Assembly (NCBI GenBank): GCA_020809705.1
Contig: CP085830.1
Span: 5,642,001 to 5,706,000 of the forward strand
Direction: 5' to 3'
Length of the DNA stretch: 64,000 nt
Source: Calonectria ilicicola
Lineage: Eukaryota; Ascomycota; Sordariomycetes; Hypocreales; Nectriaceae
The notes under the pieces are model-generated. The model made no database searches. It saw only the letters and a list, made by a program, of their open reading frames with translations, and had not been told where the DNA came from. Made by a program: the position numbers and the translations under genes. Every line of letters starts with the position of its first letter. The first letter of the stretch is position 1. Of the stretch, positions 45,138-56,015 are shown one piece after another.

Positions 45138-46790
45138 ATGGCGGTTTTTAGGTTTGGAGCTATTGGCGGGATTGACATGTCGACACTATGGCTGGTTCTT
45201 GGCACTTTATTCACAATAGTCGTCATCAACTTTTTGCACGGCTTGTATCAGGTGCGCTCTCGAATGCGGCGCCTTGAACGGGAGGGCCTGCCTATGCCGC
45301 CGCATCACTGGCTGTTGGGACACCTTCACATTGTGGCGGGAATCGCAAAGCGCCTGCCGCCACATGCAATTGCAAAGCACCTCGGAGACCAGGTCAGACG
45401 GGAATACCCCCATCTGGACACAGCATTCTACCTTGATCTGTGGCCCTTTTCAGACCCGTGCTTGGTTGCGCTCTCACCCGAGATTGCAAGCCAGTTCACG
45501 CAGCAAAAGTCGATGCCAAAATACAAGCATGTACGGGCTCTGCTCAAACCGTTGACTGGGAAAAAGGACCTGGTCACAATGGAAGGCCACGAGTGGAAGC
45601 ACTGGCGAGGCCGGTTCAACCCCAGCTTCAGCGCCGGCAGCATCCTGGACTTGATTCCGACAATGATTGACGAAATCAAGACGTTCAAGGATGTGATCCG
45701 GAACCACGCCATCGATGGCGACATTTTCCCTCTGGAGCCGGCCGTCATGGCCATGACGCTGGATATTATTGGTCGGGTCGTGCTTGAACAGGAGCTCCAC
45801 AGTCAAACGTCCTACAATCCTTTGACCTCAGCCCTGCTGGATCAAATGACCTGGTTTGGCAGCAGCAGCTACTTTAGCTTCCTCGAGTACTTTGACGTTG
45901 TTCGTTTTGTCGTGCACCGGTACAATACATGGCGCATGAATTCCTACATTGATCCGCTGCTCAAGAGCCGATACGAGACGCTCGACCAGCGGCCCAATAG
46001 CAAGCAGATTTTGGACCATGTTATGCACGCATATGCAAAGGATAGCGGCGTGGATCATAAGACGCCGATGGATCCCGTCTTTTCCGAATTCCTGCGCTCC
46101 CAAGTGAAGCTCTTGCTGGTTGCCGGCCACGACACGACCGCTTCCAGCACAGTCTTTACTATGCACGTGCTTCAAAAGAACCCGGCATGTGTTCAGCGTC
46201 TGCGAGAGGAGTTGGACTCAGTGCTTGGCCCAGACGTGACGCAGAGTTGCGAAATCCTCCGTGAAAAGCCCCAGCTGCTGACGCAGTGCCGCTATCTTCT
46301 TGCAGTCGTCAAGGAAGCGCTGCGGCTGCATCCCGTGGCCTCTTCGGCCCGTTTCGGTAGCGCCAATTTCTTTCTGCAGGATTGGGACGGGAAGCAAATG
46401 CCTACCGACGGCTGTGTTCTGCTTTCCGACCACTACGGCATCCACCACAACCCAAGATTCTGGCCGCAGGCCGATGACTTCATTCCTGAAAGGCATCTAG
46501 TCGACGCCCAAGACCCCTTGTACCCTGTCAAGAATGGCTGGAGGCCATTTGAGCGGGGCCCACGAAACTGCATGGGTCAGGAGCTTGCCATGTTCCAAAT
46601 CAGGCTGGTGGTGGCTATTGTTATCAGAGAATTTGACATCAACAATGCCTACGCTGAGAGCGATATGCTCAAGGGGCAGCAAGGGAAAAATCTGTCTGTG
46701 GATGGCGAGAGAGCCTATCAGGTCTTCAACGGCGGTGTCCACCCTAGCGATCATTATCCTTGCCGAGCTGAGTTTATACAGAGTGAATAA
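45138..46790 (+). CDS. Cytochrome P450 monooxygenase
   Basis: Intronless, 550 residues from the ATG at 45138, which has an excellent CCAAAATGG context; the frame stays open to an ATG at 45081. A membrane anchor lies at about residues 16-36. The I-helix AGHDTTAS is at 329-336, the K-helix EALRLHP at 393-399, and the haem loop FERGPRNCMG puts the ligand at Cys478. It resembles fungal secondary-metabolite P450s of the sterigmatocystin StcS kind. Codons end mostly in G or C, unlike the diterpenoid cluster genes. The next gene on the same strand is an oxidosqualene-cyclase homologue, so triterpene oxidation is a reasonable guess. Confidence 0.88.
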   Translation: MAVFRFGAIGGIDMSTLWLVLGTLFTIVVINFLHGLYQVRSRMRRLEREGLPMPPHHWLLGHLHIVAGIAKRLPPHAIAKHLGDQVRREYPHLDTAFYLDLWPFSDPCLVALSPEIASQFTQQKSMPKYKHVRALLKPLTGKKDLVTMEGHEWKHWRGRFNPSFSAGSILDLIPTMIDEIKTFKDVIRNHAIDGDIFPLEPAVMAMTLDIIGRVVLEQELHSQTSYNPLTSALLDQMTWFGSSSYFSFLEYFDVVRFVVHRYNTWRMNSYIDPLLKSRYETLDQRPNSKQILDHVMHAYAKDSGVDHKTPMDPVFSEFLRSQVKLLLVAGHDTTASSTVFTMHVLQKNPACVQRLREELDSVLGPDVTQSCEILREKPQLLTQCRYLLAVVKEALRLHPVASSARFGSANFFLQDWDGKQMPTDGCVLLSDHYGIHHNPRFWPQADDFIPERHLVDAQDPLYPVKNGWRPFERGPRNCMGQELAMFQIRLVVAIVIREFDINNAYAESDMLKGQQGKNLSVDGERAYQVFNGGVHPSDHYPCRAEFIQSE

Positions 46791-48106
46791 GTTGTAGTTT
46801 AGTATCTAGTAATAATCATATCACTGACGTCTACCCACCAACGATGCCTCCGGCGGCTCTGCGGGGGCCCTCGCTTCGCGTGAAAGTGCCTTGCCCTTTA
46901 TTGACCACTTTGCTTTCCCCTCATTGAAGGGACTTCCATCAATCATCGTTAATTTAATTGTATAGTCTCTTGAAAATGACTCGCAAGTGTTATTGAGGCC
47001 ACAAATTACTAGATACGTAGAATGATAAGAAGCAGCGGGGTAGGGTAGAGCATTGGACCCATGTAAGGATCTGGTTACATGGAATTTCTCCGAGATCCCA
47101 CGGCCCCACGTTCCCTCGCTTATCGACGATCCAGCACTCCAGCTCGGCAAGAGTCCTTGGCATGTGGGCCAAAAGCTGTCTTCGGTCACTTCTTGTCGTT
47201 TCCAAATCAGGTTATCAAAGCGACGTACTTGTGCTAATTGATAGCAAATTCCAAAACATTCAGGCTGTGTTTCAGGTCGCAGCTCGGGATGCCGTATTCG
47301 GCCCACTTGGTCAAACGCCACCACTTTGCAGGGATGTCTCAACCGTGTCTGCCAGGCGGCCCTTGCAGCCCAAGTTGTCGGAATTGGGGGACGGATCGAC
47401 AGCGTGCAGCTGGCTTGTGCAAGTGTCGTGTCACTTCGGTTATCATTGCACGGATGATCCTTATTCAGAACCACCTCCGCTTGCTACGTCAGTCGCAGGA
47501 CACTCGCCGCGGGATTGCAGCACCCACCAATTGCATTGCGCATGGTAGAAGCTAAAGATCGGAGGGTCGATATTGCATCAACTATTCTGTGACGATCATA
47601 TGTTAGCGCGAGAATGAATGCATGCCCGTGGAGACGCGGGATAAAGCGAATGTGAGCCGTTTTCTGCAGCTTGTACACCGAGATTCGTAAGCAAGCTCAA
47701 ATCTCAAGTCTTGATTTCCTGTCCTGGACATGTGAATGATGTAGCGTCAAACGCTTGCTCTCGACTGCCACAAGCTCCAAGCGCTCGGTGTTCAAACCTC
47801 GCTACCGATTGGCGTTTCTCCACACATCCCGCCTGAGCTTCATGTCAGAAACAAATTTGGCGAAACACCGAATCCGCTAGGCCTGCATTGATCATCCTTG
47901 GTATCGGGTTCCATAATTGGAAACAAATCTCTCAGGTAAATCTGAGCTGATCGGACGCGGGGTATATCAGAGAGAGAGAACGCCATCATGTCTGAACATT
48001 TCCCTCAGCATTCTTTCGTTTTACAATCTAATATCGTCTAGTTTGCGGCATCATCCGCGCACCTGTTGGTTCCTCTGTTTGTTTCTCTACATTTGAAACG
48101 GTCAAA
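46791..48106. other. Intergenic between P450 and cyclase
   Basis: 1.3 kb. The 217-codon minus-strand frame at 46821-47474 shows no motif, and its end overlaps a GC-rich stretch near 46845-46880 resembling mobile-element ends. I do not call a gene. A TATATC sequence near 47962 may serve the cyclase. Confidence 0.4.
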
Positions 48107-50506
48107 ATGCAGAACAAAGAGCTCGACTGGATCGGCATCTTTCTGTACGTCAGCGGCTGCGCCCTGGTGCTGGCTGTCGTCTCTTGGAGACGACATTCGT
48201 ACCCCTGGAAGACCCCAGAGGTTCATGAGTTTAAGGATGAAAAGAAGACATCCAAATTCCCACCGGTGCCAGTACTTAGCGAGAAGACGGATTATTCCAA
48301 ATGGCGACTGAAAGACACCGACAGCCGTCACATTTGGCATTACCTAGACAATGATGCTGCTGAAGCTTGGAAACAAGAATCTCCGGAAAAGCACTTTTTA
48401 GGACTCTCATTGGTATGAGCTTTACTTCTCGTTCTAAAAAAAAAAAGTCTAACCTGTTTAGGATCTCGCCCACCTTCCCAAGGCCGCGAACCCGGCTGAA
48501 ACTGCTTCTAATGGCTTTTCCTATTTTGAGAATCTTCAAATGCCCTCTGGTCACTGGGCTTGCCAGAGCGATGGTCCTATGCTGTTTGCTGGCGGTGTTG
48601 TCATCACCTGGTTCGTGACCAAGACACCAATCCCGAGCCACATTGCCACCGAGATTAAAAACTACCTTGTTTCCAAGATTAACCCCGAGGGCGGTTGGGG
48701 TCTGCACTCTACCGGACCCAGCACCGTCTGTGTCACGGCCACCAACTACTGCGTGCTGAGAATCCTTGGCATGGACGCAAATGACCCCATTCTATCCAAA
48801 GCTCGACGATTCATCCTGGATAATGGGGGAGCCGTGAGCTCATCCATCTGGGGCAAGTTCTGGCTTGCTGTTCTCGGAGTCTTGAACTGGGAAATTGTCA
48901 ACCCAATCCCTCCAGAGATTTGGTTGCTCCCCGACTGGGCGCCCATCGCCCCCTGGAGGTTTTTCTGCGAGGCACGAGGCCCATTTCAATCTATGAGCTA
49001 CCTCTACTCCAAGCAGTGGAGTTGTGAAGAAAACGACCTCGTTAGATCCCTGAGGGAGGAGGTCCTTCTCCAGACCTCTGGCAAAGTCGACTGGAAATCG
49101 CTCCGCAACAGCGTGGCAACTGGCGACCTCAAGCAACAGCGATCTTGGTTGTTCAACTCCGTCAGCTGGTTTTATGTCAACATCTGGAAGCCTTATCTCC
49201 TGCCCGACTTTGTCAAGGAAAAGGCAGAGAATTGGGTCAGCCAGTTGATTGACATGCAAGACGCCAACACAGACTTTCTCGACATTGCCGTGACTGATGC
49301 CCCAGTGAACACCATAATTTGCTACTTCCGAGACGGCCCAGACTCTGCAAGCTTCAAGAAGCATATGGCAAGGTTAAACGAATATCTCTGGATGACTCCC
49401 GAGGGAATGGCAATCAACAGCACCAACGGCAGCCAATGCTGGGATACCGCTTTTGTCGTGCAATCAGCGTATCACTGTGGTCTTCAAAACCAAGAGAAAT
49501 GGAAAGATATGCTTCTCAAATCGTTTCACTATTTTGAACGCCAGCAGATTCGGGAAAACGTCCAACGACAGGATGAGTGCTATCGACAGCATCGTAAGGG
49601 TGGTTGGTCCTTTAGTAACAAGGACCAGGGTTACGCCGTCAGCGATTGCATTGCAGAGGCGATGAAGGCTGTCATCCTGCTCCAAAAGACTGACGGCTTT
49701 CCTGAGCTCTTTACCGACCAGCGTATCTTTGACGCAGTCGACTGCTTGCTCATTTACCAGAACAGCACTGGAGGTGTCACTTCATTTGAGCGTCGAAGGG
49801 GTGGAGAGTATCTTGAAATGCTCAACCACACCGAGGTATTTGGGCGACTGATGGTTGAATACGATTACCCCGAGTGCAGCTCATCTTCAATTACCGCCTT
49901 GACGCTCTTCAGGTCTCATTGGCCCGAATATCGGACTAAGGACGTCAACAGATTCATTGACCGCGCGATTGCATGGATTAAACAGGATCAGCGTGTCGAC
50001 GGTAGTTGGTACGGTAGCTGGGGCATCTGTTTCACATACGGAACGATGTTTGCACTTGACGCCTTATCTAGCGTTGGAGAACACTGTGGTAACAGCGCGA
50101 TTGCGAGAAAGGGGTGCGAGTTTCTCATTTCCAAGCAGCGGGAAGACGGAGGTTGGTCAGAGAGCTACAAGGTGAGTTGATTTGGCTCCTCAACTGTTGA
50201 TCGTCGCTAACATTATAGGCCTCCGAAACAATGGAATACGAAGAGGACCCCATGGGTTCGCTTGTTGTCCAGACGGCGTGGGCTCTAATTGGGTTGCTGG
50301 AAGCCAAGTATCCTGACCCAGAACCCCTTAAACGAGCAGTTGGGCTTCTCATGAACCGACAGCAAGCTAATGGTGAATGGCTGGAGGAGGCCATTCCCGG
50401 AGCTTTCCACAACTTTTGTACCTTTGCCTATCCAAACTACAAGTTTCATTTCACGTTAAAGGCCTTGGGCCTGTTTTCCCAGAGGTATCCTGAATATAAG
50501 ATCTAG
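48107..50506 (+). CDS. Oxidosqualene-cyclase-like triterpene cyclase with altered active site
   Basis: Three exons (48107-48412, 48462-50171, 50219-50506) give 767 residues, normal for the family. QW-type repeats occur throughout, for example QDQRVDGSWYGSWG and QREDGGWSES. The acid motif reads SDCIAE (Asp497, Cys498), so it is of the oxidosqualene (DCTAE) class, not the squalene-hopene (DxDD) class. Differences from lanosterol synthase are marked: the WW-x-H segment reads RFFCEAR (Glu272 in place of the histidine), and the C-terminal FNHSC reads FHNFC. A hydrophobic helix at residues 8-28 before the usual N-terminus is unusual. The product is probably not lanosterol. The upstream P450 is a likely partner. 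Confidence 0.88.
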
Positions 50507-51655
50507 CGAATTTAATAGGTAGCTGTGACGGCTTGATTTGGCGTTTGGCGTTTTAATGGTATAATTGACCGAATTTTCCCCCTCATCGTACTGTGCTTGA
50601 TTCGTGATATCTCAACATTTTACTTGACAACTCACTAAAAGTTGTTGTTGGGCGGGTGGGGCGTTTCATATTATTTAGCGGCCTTTCCCACTAACCTCGC
50701 GGCCCACCATCGTCGTCATCTAGAAGGATCACTGAAGCGTGCGTTTTCGCGGCACAGCAGTGACGTGTTTTGAACCCCACCAAGACTTGTACAAAAAGCA
50801 ATTACTAGCTGGGGAAAGGACGCGTCGAATTGGGCCTTGTTCTTTTGTTTTGGTCTTGAATGTGAGGCACTCATATTTTTATGAGACTATTAGGCTAGAA
50901 TCAAGTATATCATCTAGTGATGGCCCAATTGTGCATTTGCGCAACTAGTTTAATACCACAACAATTAAAAATAGCATGAGTCCATGAGGCGAGATTGACC
51001 CAGCAATGGATCTCATACTTTACTTGGTTATGTGATTTATTTGATCTCACAAGTTTAAGATGGCCAGGGGAACCAACTCCGTCGAGAATCAGCCAATGAA
51101 ATAAAACATTCGGGTCCTTTTCGTCGCCGTCCACCTCCCTCTTTGGCAATCTTGACTGGACCGATAACACTGTAGGAGTTTGTACTAGATCCAACTATTC
51201 AGTGTTGTACCCAGCTAGAATAATTACCCCTTGTTCCAGGACAGCCGCATCTGCGTCATGGTCACATTTAGGTATCTGTCGACTTGAAATAGTTCCGATT
51301 GGGACTCATATGACTTGAAGTGGAAGCAAATGATTCATCCGAGAATCGCAAGAGCTTCGGATTTTGAATGTGGTGTGGTATCAGGGCCTTTGTGTCAGAT
51401 AATGACGCCGGGAGAATACTTGAATTGGTAAACGGAGGATTCGTATCCTTGTTTGTAATAAATCAGCACGGGTGTTCGGAAACAATCACTTCATAACCCA
51501 CATTTCAGCCTGTTTCGGTGATTTCCTTGTTGGATCAGGGTGTAGGTCAATGGCAATCATCCGATTAATTCATAAAGAGCAAAAGAGCCCTCAGATTTAG
51601 GTCGTCAGCCACATTCCATTTTGATGACGATGTAAATATGTTTGCAACGGAAGCC
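50507..51655. other. Intergenic, no gene seen
   Basis: About 1.1 kb, AT-rich, between the cyclase and the broken FAD monooxygenase gene. No supported feature. Confidence 0.4.
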
Positions 51656-52353
51656 ATGGCCAGTAATGGCATAATATCGAATGAGACCACTAAGATTCTC
51701 ATTATTGGTGCAGGTAATCAAAGAGGTCCTTCCTTCGTTCTGACTAACGCTTGCAGGCTCAACTGGTCTTTCACTGGGTCAAGGATTGAAGAAGGTATGT
51801 GCTTTGTCAAAAGCAAGACAGTGCTGACAGTTCAGGCGGGCATTCCTTTTGGCATTTATGAAAAAGAAGAGGCTCCTCGCAATAAAACATGGAGCATTGG
51901 ATTACACTGGGGCATAGAGCCGCTGCGACAATTAGTACCAGAGGAAATCTTCAGAAAAATTAACCAAGCTCAGGTCGATCCACACACACCGACAATGGAT
52001 GACGATCGGGTTCCGTTCATCAATGGAAAGATGGCGAATTGCTCAACGCAATCGAATCGTCCAAGTTTTATCGCTTACGACGCGACAAGTTCCGCCATCT
52101 GTTAATGGAAGGACTTGAGGATCATGTCCATTGGGGCAAGGCCATCGCAGATCTCGCTTTTTCGGACGACAACGTGACTGTCACTGCAAAGTTTGCTGAC
52201 GGAACGGAAGAAACTGGCAGTCTAGTCGTGGCGACCGATGGTCTTCATTCTGTCACACGGACACTGCTGCTTGGTGCAGAAAGGGCCGGTGTGTATTTAC
52301 ATCCAAACCGCCCAAGTCTGAAATATCATTATTACGAAAGGCCCAACCCTTAA
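51656..52353 (+). pseudogene. Broken FAD-dependent monooxygenase
   Basis: Exons 51656-51713, 51757-51794 and 51836 onward splice to KILIIGAG-STGLSLGQGLKK-AGIPFGIYEKEE, a proper FAD-binding N-terminus. The frame is lost at about 52033, where one base is missing. The next frame resumes with LNAIESSKFYRLRRDKFRHL and continues to ATDGLHSVTRTLLLG before stopping at 52353. The C-terminal half of the enzyme, including the second FAD (GD) motif, is absent. The family is the small FAD monooxygenases (phenol-hydroxylase-like). Not functional as it stands. Confidence 0.75.
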
Positions 52354-52472
52354 GTTTAGTTAGACCCACAAACCAATTGATTACAAATTACCAGTTCAAG
52401 TATAAATATCTCATCAGGCAATGAAAACCCCCTCTCTTTACTTTTGATCACTCTTCAGCATTCATTGTTACA

Positions 52473-53368
52473 ATGTCCACACAAAATCCACTCGACGGCA
52501 AACTCGCCATAGTTACCGGCGCTTCGCGAGGTACGCTATGACCTCAAGTGTGGCTCTGCACTAACACGCTTTAGGAATTGGAGCCGCCATTTGTCGTAAT
52601 CTAGCTGGCAAAGGTTGCTCGTTGGTCATGAATTACACTTCGGAGTTATCTGCATCACTCACCGCTACACTTGCAGAAGAACTGGAGTCTACCTTTTCGG
52701 TGCGAGCAATTACCGTTCAGGCAGACATGGGGAGCCTCGAGGGTCCCGCCAAAATTGTCGACTCTGCTCGCCAAGCCTTTGGTTCCAACGATCGCTTCCA
52801 AATAGACATTATTATTAACAATGCCGGAATCCTGACTTCCTAGTTTGTCCCTGAAATCATAAATGAGGCCTTTATTGATATGTATATGGTAAATGTTTGT
52901 GATCCTATATTTTTGATTAAAGTAGCTGAGCTATATCTGCCCTATGACCGATCGGGCCGTGTTGTTAGCCTAAGTAGTATTTTAAGCAGCCTGGGACTCC
53001 CTGGCCAGATGATTTATGCTGGAATAAAGGCTGTAATAGAGGGGATGATGTGAGTGTAGGCATGGGGACTGGCAGAATGGGCCACATTCAATTGTGTTAA
53101 TCTAGGCCTAGTGGTAATAGTAATGTATGCGGGAAACGACCAGGCCTTCTTTGATATGCTGAATCTATGGATGAAAAACACTCCTTTGGCAAAGATTAGA
53201 CCTGAAAAAGACGCGAAATATCTAGTTGACAGCCAAGATAAAACAGGAGGCCGGCCGGCATCTGAAGATGAAATTGCCGGTGTGGTCGGGATGCTCTGTA
53301 CACCCGAGTCGGGGTGGAGCACAGGTGGAGTTGTGTGTGCAAACGGAGGGATGAGGTTCAGCCCATGA
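52473..53368 (+). pseudogene. Short-chain dehydrogenase with three nonsense codons
   Basis: Exon 1 (52473-52530) and exon 2 (52575 onward) join as GASRGIGAAICRNLAG, a normal cofactor-binding start. One single frame then runs to 53368 but is broken by TAG at 52841, TGA at 53051 and TAG at 53057. Around them the SDR features persist: NNAG, SLSS and YAGIK. Each stop is one C:G-to-T:A transition away from a codon expected there (Gln, Arg, Trp). This points to repeat-induced point mutation or slow decay, and shows the frame was once functional. Confidence 0.8.
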
Positions 53369-53418
53369 GTTATTTTAATACCATTGCATAATTCTTTAGA
53401 CTAGGAGAGAGAATAGCA

Positions 53419-55648
53419 TCAGTGATCGGTTAGATCGCGCATCCTTTCAATTGCCCGATGGGCCGACTTGATGTCTGAAGCTTCTCCTTCCCAGTACTTT
53501 AAATGGGCAAGGTGAAGCTCCAAAGAAGCTCGGATTTCTTCTTCCTCATTCATGTACTTGTCTAGGCCAATCTTTTGCGCAATCAACAAAAACATGGCCC
53601 TGAGAGCACTCTCGCGACACCTATACCATGTACCCGCATGACGATGACAAAGACCTATCGCAAACAGCGGATCAAGACAATTGAGAATGGCTTTTGCCGC
53701 CAAGGGCTGCAACAAGTCCCTAAAAAGATAGTCTTGCTCTTGTGGATGAGCAAGTCGATAGATAAAAGGTTGATATAAGCGATGTTTGAGGTTTGAGTAT
53801 CGCGCCCATGTCGCTGCCTGCAGCTCAGTAAGGCTGTCAGGGCTGGTGGCCAGGAATGAAATTGAAGGGGGAAGAGTATCTTTCCTACTATGGTTAGAAT
53901 CAATCAACTGAGTGGAAAGCGACGCACCATTGCTCTAGCTGCAGCTCAAAGTCTCGCCCAATGTTAATCATGTCCAGGACATTCATTGACTTCCACATAT
54001 TGTGATCAGTCGTGTAAAAGGCATGGATAATCCGGTTCCAAAGTCGTAAAATTCCCATCTCGGCCAAAAAGTAAAACCAAGACTGTTCTTGGAGAGTGCG
54101 AGAGTTGCTGACTTCAGACTGTAAAGTCTTTGTCGAGGACGGGGTGGCAGGCATTGCTTGGCCGACATCTTCAAAATGACTTGAAGGTGTTGCTTCAAAA
54201 TCGTCTGGCGAAGGGGGAGATGGAAACATGTGTGGGTATTCAATCTCTGATAGCCTGGAATGAGGTAGCGTTATCTCGGTGCAAATTTCGCTGGCGTTGC
54301 GTGTCAACTGCTGGGTCAGTTTTAACCAGGAGATGCTTACCATTCTGATTTCATACAGCTCCAATATAAACGTTGCTCCACTCTTGACATACTTGCATCC
54401 GAAGATTCTAGCACATATCTGGTGCTGTTTTGGCTACGTAGATAAACACTAAAGACGGTGGACGCGTCAAAAAAGGACTGCCACGCTTGCACAGGTCGTA
54501 TAGTGTACATGAGGAACATGCCCGAAAGGATATGGCATTGGCAAGAGATTATGCTTCGACCCAAAAGGCCGAATCGACGTCGAGCAATTTGGTAATATCC
54601 ATCTGCTTTAGCAAGCATTGGTTGGTCATCTTTATGAGAAGCCCCGGATCTCAAGGCATCTATGTGACATGGCTTGGGATCATATTGGGTTCCCAAGATG
54701 CCTAGGGCACATGCTAGTAGCTGTTTGAAACCATGTAAGCAAAATCATATATATTTAGGTGGACCTTATTGAGAAAGAAAAGTCCACTCACGACTAAACA
54801 AGATGTTGCATCCCATTGCGGACCAACCTCTTGAACCACCCTCGCTGCGCTTAGCAGCTTTTCAGTCTCCAGAATAGGGTTTTTGGTGTGGACATGACGA
54901 AGGAACTGTTGCACAAGATGATATATCTCACCGTCATTGACAGTGGAAAATGCTGATCCACTGCGCCAGTTTTGTAGTGGCGAGTACTCGTCACTCTGAT
55001 CTTTGATGAGAAGCTCATCTGGGTTATACCCACCCCCATCAACAGACTTGAAAATGTCCCATGTGAATACATGATCGACAGAGGCAAGATTGGATGAGAC
55101 ATTGAAGAGTGATGTATCATGGACAGGAAAAACTGGTGTGTTCTTTTGATAGGTTGGCGATGCGACAAACTGAACATTTTCACGCAATGGCTATCCGAGT
55201 TAGATAAACAAACAACTCAGGTAAAAGATGGCAATTATGCCTACAAAACTTGAAACAGCTACTGGCTGATGGAGATTTGGGGGCAGTCTCGTCAAGATTT
55301 CCTGTAATGTGCTGAGGATTGTCGTAGTAGCTTGCTCTGCACTGCAAGACTGTCAGGATTCAGAATCCGAGTCAGCAGGCCCCTGAACACTTACACAACA
55401 TGTCTGTTCTGTCCAGGATATACACATTCACATCCCAATCTGGAACATCCGGCACACGTCGGCCTCTCGTTGGAGCACTTGATCTTGCGACTCCTGCACA
55501 TGCGGCACGCGGTCACTCCGCGTTTTCGTCGAGGTTCGTTTCCACTGTCAGGCTCTCTGTTGGGATTTGAATCCATGGGCCTTTTCCGAGACGCTCCGAT
55601 AACTTTCCATGGCAATTCATTATCAGTCACGTAATCTGGGTCTTCCAT
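53419..55648 (-). CDS. Zn2Cys6 transcription factor with fungal-specific domain
   Basis: Six exons (55648-55395, 55341-55245, 55190-54792, 54720-54341, 54290-53928, 53884-53419) total 653 codons; all five junctions are in phase. The zinc cluster has Cys48, 51, 58, 65, 68 and 75 in ACRMCRSRKIKCSNERPTC and the following CAGC stretch. The middle homology region follows, with KADGYYQIARRRFGLLG, LSGMFLMYTIRPVQAW and LYWSCMKSECEICTEITLP. The gene is intact, although most genes around it are broken. A CGG-N6-CG type site lies about 315 bp upstream, and similar sites precede the amidase and transporter genes, so it may control them and itself. Confidence 0.85.
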
Positions 55649-56015
55649 GATGCAAGCCGCTTGGGAATGAAGAAGGGGGGCAGACCACTCAACCGGTGGA
55701 GAGGCACCATCTTATTATAGTCTCGGTATCGGCGCCGAAGATACCGGAGCGGGGACTTGGCAGCAAAAAGGTGGCGCTAGATCTAAAGGGGCATTAGGTC
55801 GAAGCCTGAACACGCCGCATTTACAGCAAGTGCACCGAGTGCAGTGAGTGGCAAAATATGTTTTTGCCCTCATTAATGATGCGAATGAATATGTTTGCAA
55901 TCATAAAAGTAGAGTAAAAAAGGATTTGCTGGTCACGATGCTTTTGAAGTAATTCGGCAATTATGGCGCAGTTACCGAATGATGTGGATACTACGCTGAA
56001 TCATGCATTGCCTGC
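55649..56015. promoter_or_regulatory. Upstream region of the Zn2Cys6 factor
   Basis: 367 bp containing the 3' flank of the amidase gene and the regulator's promoter, with the paired sites at 55955-55977. Confidence 0.45.
55965..55977 (-). promoter_or_regulatory. CGG-N6-CG site, copy 1 (regulator promoter)
   Basis: Minus strand CGGTAACTGCGCC, matching the consensus CGGYAAYWNCGSY shared with the sites upstream of the amidase, MFS and sugar-transporter genes. A near-match in the opposite orientation (CGGCAATTATGGC, 55955-55967) overlaps it. Confidence 0.45.

Noticed and set aside
45138..46790. P450 as a tailoring enzyme of the diterpenoid cluster
   Set aside because: It is nearly 6 kb beyond the cluster regulator, with unrelated genes and a long desert between, and is paired with the triterpene cyclase. 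Not excluded, but not supported.
46821..47474. Minus-strand 217-codon frame between P450 and cyclase
   Set aside because: Composition follows local GC content and there is no recognisable domain; its C-terminal end reads through a GC-rich patch typical of repeats.
48107..50506. Cyclase as the housekeeping lanosterol synthase
   Set aside because: The WWxH and FNHSC positions are replaced and there is an extra membrane anchor, which argues against a sterol role.
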